Shown: positions 60,773-64,000 of the stretch, one piece after another | Position numbering within the stretch: the stretch's first letter is position 1 | How the letters are laid out: each line of letters begins with the position of its first letter | From: Bacteroidales bacterium | Lineage (GTDB): Bacteria > Bacteroidota > Bacteroidia > Bacteroidales > Porphyromonadaceae | Reading direction: 5' to 3' | Assembly (NCBI GenBank): GCA_004555765.1 | Contig: SFHG01000003.1 | Coordinates: forward strand, 4,313-68,312 | DNA: 64,000 bases | Made by a program: the position numbers and the translations under genes | Notes under the pieces: model-generated | The model's input: the letters and a program-made list of their open reading frames with translations, nothing else | Told to the model about the DNA's origin: nothing | Databases searched by the model: none

Positions 60773-63613
60773 ATGATGACCCACATTCATTTTACCGGAC
60801 AGACGACACGGATCAGGCGGTTCCTTTGTCTCTTACTTATCCTTACAGGCTTTGCGCCGGGGCTCCGAGCCCAAGACGGCGGGGCACGGCTCGTCGGGCA
60901 GGTAATGGACGAAGTGAGCGGCGACTTTGCTTCCGGCGTAACCATTACCCTTATCGGACAAAATAAGACGATTTCTTCTGCCGCCGACGGCACGTTCCTT
61001 TTTACGGGAATCACCCCCGGAGAGGAGACCGTCTCCGTCAGCGGAGCGGGTTATGTGACGAAAGAGATAGCCGTCCGTATCTCTCCCCAAGGCGTGACGG
61101 ACTTGGGGGTCATCATTCTCCAGCCCTCTTCTTTTAACGAAGGACAATCCTATGTGGGCGAGCTCTCGGATATCGAAGTGAGCGAGGATGGCGACGACCA
61201 GCAGATGAGTACTTCGATCGTCTTCTCCAATGACGTTTTTCTCAAGAAAGCCGGCTACCAGTTCTCCCAGTTTTCCTATAAAATCAGGGGCTACGACAAC
61301 CGCTACCAAGAGCGTTACATCAACGGCATCAATTTCAACGATCTCGTCCGCGGTGTCTTCAACTACGCCGCCATCGGTGCCCTCAACGACCTTACCCGCA
61401 ACGGTAATACCGTCAATTACCACGGCGAAAGCGACTTCTCTTTCGGCGACATCGGCGGCTCCCAAAATATAGATATGCGTCCCTCCACCTACCGCAGAGG
61501 AGGAAAGCTTACCCTCTCGGGTACGAACCGCAACTACTACCTCCGCGGGATGTTTTCCTACACTACAGGGCTGATGGACAATGGCTGGGCTTTCTCCGGA
61601 CTTGTAGGAGGTCGTTACTCGCACGAAGGGGTGGTGGAAGGGACTTTTTACCGTAACCTCTCCCTTTCTCTCGGTGCCGAAAAGCAGTGGGACGGCGGAA
61701 GGCACTCCTTGAGTCTCGTGGCCTTTGTCTCCCCCGTGGAGCGCGGGCAGCAGGGGGCATCCGTGGATCAGGCCGTCTACCTCGTCGGACACCGTAACCC
61801 CGCCTCTTTTTGGGGTGTCAACGAAGGTCTTTATTCCTATAATCCCAACTGGGGCTACCAGAACGGCAAGAAACGCAACGCCCGTGTCGTTACCGCGTGG
61901 GATCCCACGGCAATCCTTTCTTACTCTTGGAAGCCGGACGAAAAGACGGATTGGACGACGGGACTCGCTTTTCACTACAACCGCTACGGCCGCACCGGGC
62001 TGAATTGGTACAATGGTCCCGACCCGCGTCCCGACTACTACCGCTATCTCCCCGAGTATTACCGCGATTCTCCTTTTGCCAAAGACCTCGTCACCTATCT
62101 CTGGCAGACGGGACAAGTGTCGCAAATCAACTGGGACAAGCTCTACGAAGTCAACGACCTGAATAACCGCGCCGGCAGCGGCTCTGCGGTCTATATGGTC
62201 GAAGAGCGGCGCAACGACCTTATGGAGACGACACTCAACTCCACCTTTAACCGCGATCTCTCCCCGCACGTCAAGCTCAGCGCAGGGGTAGGGTACAAGT
62301 ACGCCCGCGCCCACCACTTCAAGACCGTGGACGACCTGATGGGGGCGAAGTACCTCCTTGACGTGGATAAGTTCGCCGAACGGGACTTCCCCGGCGACCC
62401 CGTCACCATCCAAAACGATCTCAACCGACCCGGACGCCGCGTCTGGGAGGGAGATGTCTTCGGCCACGACTACCTCTACCGCATCCACAACGCCGACATC
62501 TGGGTGCAGCAGAAACATACCTACAGCTCCGTGGATTTCTACTACGGCGCCCGCCTCGGTCTGAATGCCGTACGTCGCGAGGGGCTTATGCGCAACGGTC
62601 GCTACCCGGACTCCTCTTTCGGCAAAGGTGACCTGCACACCTTCTTTACCTATGAGGGCAAAGGCGGCGTGACCTATAAGATCGACGGCCGACACTTCCT
62701 GAGCGCCAACGCCTCCATACAGTCCCGTCCCCAGCTCGCGGACGACTTCTACGTCTCGCCTGACATTACGGATGCCGTCGTCTCCGACCTCAAGCCCTCT
62801 ATGGACGCGAACGTAGACCTCAATTACGTCTTCTCCACACCCCGCTTCACCGGTCGTGTGAGCCTCTTCCAGACGTGGTTTTGGAATAATATGGACAAAG
62901 TGGCGTACTACAACGACCTCCAGAGTACGTTCATCCTCCATACCCTCTATGACATGAATAAGATCCACCGTGGGGTCGAGCTCGGCGTCAATTACGCCGT
63001 AACGAGTGCCCTGAACCTGGACTTCATCGGCACTTTGTCGGAGTATTATTTCTCCAATAACCCGATGGGCGTGATGAACTCGACGAACGGCAAAGTCGTC
63101 AACCTTGAGGAAGAAGTCCTGATGAAAGACCTCTACGTCGGTGGCGTGCCTCAGGCCGTGGGGACTTTCGGAATCAATTACTTCATCGATTACTGGTTCC
63201 TGTCTGCCAACTTCAACGCCTTCGGTCGCAACCACATCTCGCCCGCACCGATCCGCCGGCTTAAGAGTAACTACACGGGCATCGTCCCCGAAGACCAAAT
63301 CGCACTTCTGCCCGCCGGCGCTGCCCGCGACGACGCCCAAAAGAAGTACGACGCCTTCAAGGAGATGACCACGCAGGAGCGATTCGCGCCCGGCTTTACC
63401 ATAGACCTGTCTGTGGGTAAGATATTCTATCTCCCCGGTCGCCGGCAGGTGAATTTCAACTTCTCCGTACAGAATCTCCTCAACCGCCGGGACTACATCA
63501 CGGGCGGTTTTGAGCAGGGGCGGATCAATTTCCTCACCCCGTGGAATTTCGGCAACAAACACTATTACATGCAGGGTGTGAACTTCTTCCTCAATGCCTC
63601 TTACCTATTCTGA
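60773..63613 (+). CDS. TonB-dependent receptor with carboxypeptidase-like N-terminal domain
   Basis: A 946-residue outer-membrane receptor; signal peptide ends near residue 33 (GLRAQ). Residues ~38-120 are a carboxypeptidase-regulatory-like fold (GQVMDEVSGDFASGVTITLIG...ITPGEETVSVSGAGYVTKEI). The plug is reduced and lacks the SusC signature; it has QFSYKIRGYDNRYQERYINGINFNDLVRGVFNYAAIGALND. The barrel ends MQGVNFFLNASYLF. The DUF5689 lipoprotein starts 31 bases downstream, a pairing I recall in many Bacteroidota. Substrate unknown; a nuclease two genes upstream suggests nucleic-acid breakdown products. ATG 60776 is an equal alternative start. Confidence 0.9.
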   Translation: MMTHIHFTGQTTRIRRFLCLLLILTGFAPGLRAQDGGARLVGQVMDEVSGDFASGVTITLIGQNKTISSAADGTFLFTGITPGEETVSVSGAGYVTKEIAVRISPQGVTDLGVIILQPSSFNEGQSYVGELSDIEVSEDGDDQQMSTSIVFSNDVFLKKAGYQFSQFSYKIRGYDNRYQERYINGINFNDLVRGVFNYAAIGALNDLTRNGNTVNYHGESDFSFGDIGGSQNIDMRPSTYRRGGKLTLSGTNRNYYLRGMFSYTTGLMDNGWAFSGLVGGRYSHEGVVEGTFYRNLSLSLGAEKQWDGGRHSLSLVAFVSPVERGQQGASVDQAVYLVGHRNPASFWGVNEGLYSYNPNWGYQNGKKRNARVVTAWDPTAILSYSWKPDEKTDWTTGLAFHYNRYGRTGLNWYNGPDPRPDYYRYLPEYYRDSPFAKDLVTYLWQTGQVSQINWDKLYEVNDLNNRAGSGSAVYMVEERRNDLMETTLNSTFNRDLSPHVKLSAGVGYKYARAHHFKTVDDLMGAKYLLDVDKFAERDFPGDPVTIQNDLNRPGRRVWEGDVFGHDYLYRIHNADIWVQQKHTYSSVDFYYGARLGLNAVRREGLMRNGRYPDSSFGKGDLHTFFTYEGKGGVTYKIDGRHFLSANASIQSRPQLADDFYVSPDITDAVVSDLKPSMDANVDLNYVFSTPRFTGRVSLFQTWFWNNMDKVAYYNDLQSTFILHTLYDMNKIHRGVELGVNYAVTSALNLDFIGTLSEYYFSNNPMGVMNSTNGKVVNLEEEVLMKDLYVGGVPQAVGTFGINYFIDYWFLSANFNAFGRNHISPAPIRRLKSNYTGIVPEDQIALLPAGAARDDAQKKYDAFKEMTTQERFAPGFTIDLSVGKIFYLPGRRQVNFNFSVQNLLNRRDYITGGFEQGRINFLTPWNFGNKHYYMQGVNFFLNASYLF

Positions 63614-63644
63614 TAAAAATATACCCCATACATATCTCAAAGCC

Positions 63645-64000
63645 ATGATCAGTAAGACTTCCAGATTTTTCTCCCTCGGACTCTCGCTCGCTTTGGCACT
63701 CGGTTTCGCTTCTTGCGACAGAGTATACGACGAGCCACTTCTGACGGAACCCGAGAGTGCCCTCACGCCCAATATCACCATTTCCGGGCTGAAGGAGAAA
63801 TACGCCGCCGCTACCCAAAATAAATCCCTCCTCATAGATACCGACTACATCCTCCGTGTCAGAGTGGGCGGCAATGACGAGAGCGGTAACATCTACAAGA
63901 CGCTCTGGGTGCAAGACGAGACCGGCGGTATGCCCCTCGCCGTGGATATGAGTAATATGAGCGCCGAGTATATGGTCGGTCAAGAGCTCCTCATCAAGCT
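63645..64000 (+). CDS. DUF5689-domain lipoprotein, N-terminal part
   Basis: The gene runs off the window; 118 codons are visible. The signal peptide ends in the lipobox GFASC with Cys24. Then ITISGLKEKYAAATQNKSLL, DTDYILRVRVGGNDESGNIYKTLWVQDETGGMPLAVD and EYMVGQELLIK follow the DUF5689 pattern, an OB-like fold seen in Bacteroidota lipoproteins often next to a TonB receptor and a phosphatase or nuclease. It is probably a surface partner of the receptor upstream. Longer members carry extra domains that would lie outside this window. Confidence 0.8.
   Translation, partial: MISKTSRFFSLGLSLALALGFASCDRVYDEPLLTEPESALTPNITISGLKEKYAAATQNKSLLIDTDYILRVRVGGNDESGNIYKTLWVQDETGGMPLAVDMSNMSAEYMVGQELLIK

Noticed and set aside
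60833..63562. 909-residue minus-strand ORF opposite the TonB receptor
   Set aside because: Shadow of a clearly recognisable receptor; high G+C third positions keep the antisense frame open. The same applies to long minus-strand frames at 41390-42943, 21901-23352 and 45835-46863.
1..64000. Mobile elements and CRISPR arrays
   Set aside because: No transposase, integrase or phage genes and no regularly spaced identical repeats were seen; the dispersed palindromes are irregular and carry no genes.

Overview
The window reads as a chromosomal segment of a member of the Bacteroidota, most likely a Porphyromonas-like Bacteroidales. The evidence is a SprA/Sov-type type IX secretion translocon, SusC/SusD pairs, fimbrillin lipoproteins, a DUF2027-Smr protein, a DUF5689 lipoprotein, and promoters of the Bacteroides TTTG / TAnnTTTG type. 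By eye the DNA is clearly more than half G+C. I saw no phage genes, transposases, CRISPR arrays or tRNA genes.

Layout. 1-1000: end of a capsule/exopolysaccharide tyrosine kinase gene and a HAD phosphatase. 1200-6350: methionine/threonine branch of aspartate metabolism (metY, metX, thrA-type fusion), preceded by a consensus promoter, a methionine-rich leader peptide and an intrinsic terminator. 6450-12900: DUF2027-Smr protein, transketolase, RpiB, M3 peptidase, RuvA. 13000-19250: SprA. 19350-31300: translation, repair and nucleotide genes (mnmG, uvrC, dtd, mazG-like, deoC, pheS, nth), aroA and a large Ig-like lipoprotein. 31419-31791: rnpB. 31866-38600: BrkB protein, a tiny ribbon-helix-helix-like gene, tadA, ftsK, lolA, trxB. 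38600-39060: AT-rich DnaA-box cluster that looks like oriC; two exact parS sites lie 13.5 and 17.5 kb to its left. 39269-51628: a compact starch-utilisation (Sus) locus in the order susR-B-C-D-E-A without visible susF or susG. 52579-56491, minus strand: siderophore-type TonB receptor and a frameshifted PepSY membrane protein. 57180-64000: a nuclease remnant, a fimbrillin-nuclease fusion, a fimbrillin lipoprotein, a TonB receptor and the start of a DUF5689 lipoprotein.

Most striking observation: upstream of metY lies what looks like a complete leader-peptide attenuator for methionine. A 35-codon leader (1318-1425) has 8 Met codons in its first 19. Its codon run overlaps one arm of a hairpin (1327-1406). 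The other arm of that hairpin (1383-1393) can instead pair over 11 positions with the 5' arm of a perfect 15-bp terminator (1472-1507) just before metY. I see no SAM riboswitch there. This is the best candidate for an undescribed system here.

Second: nearly every gap between transcription units carries one member of a palindromic repeat family built from GAGATACAGACC / GGTCTGTATC and GGTACGTACC half-sites. Several copies form good intrinsic terminators, one 78-bp pair is almost identical, and one copy appears to lie inside the aroA coding sequence.

How the genes work together: the Sus genes would bind, import and hydrolyse maltodextrins under a membrane-spanning SusR-like regulator. The right end combines surface lipoproteins, a nuclease domain, a TonB receptor and DUF5689, which suggests (not proven) uptake of nucleic-acid-derived nutrients. 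SprA would export type IX cargo.
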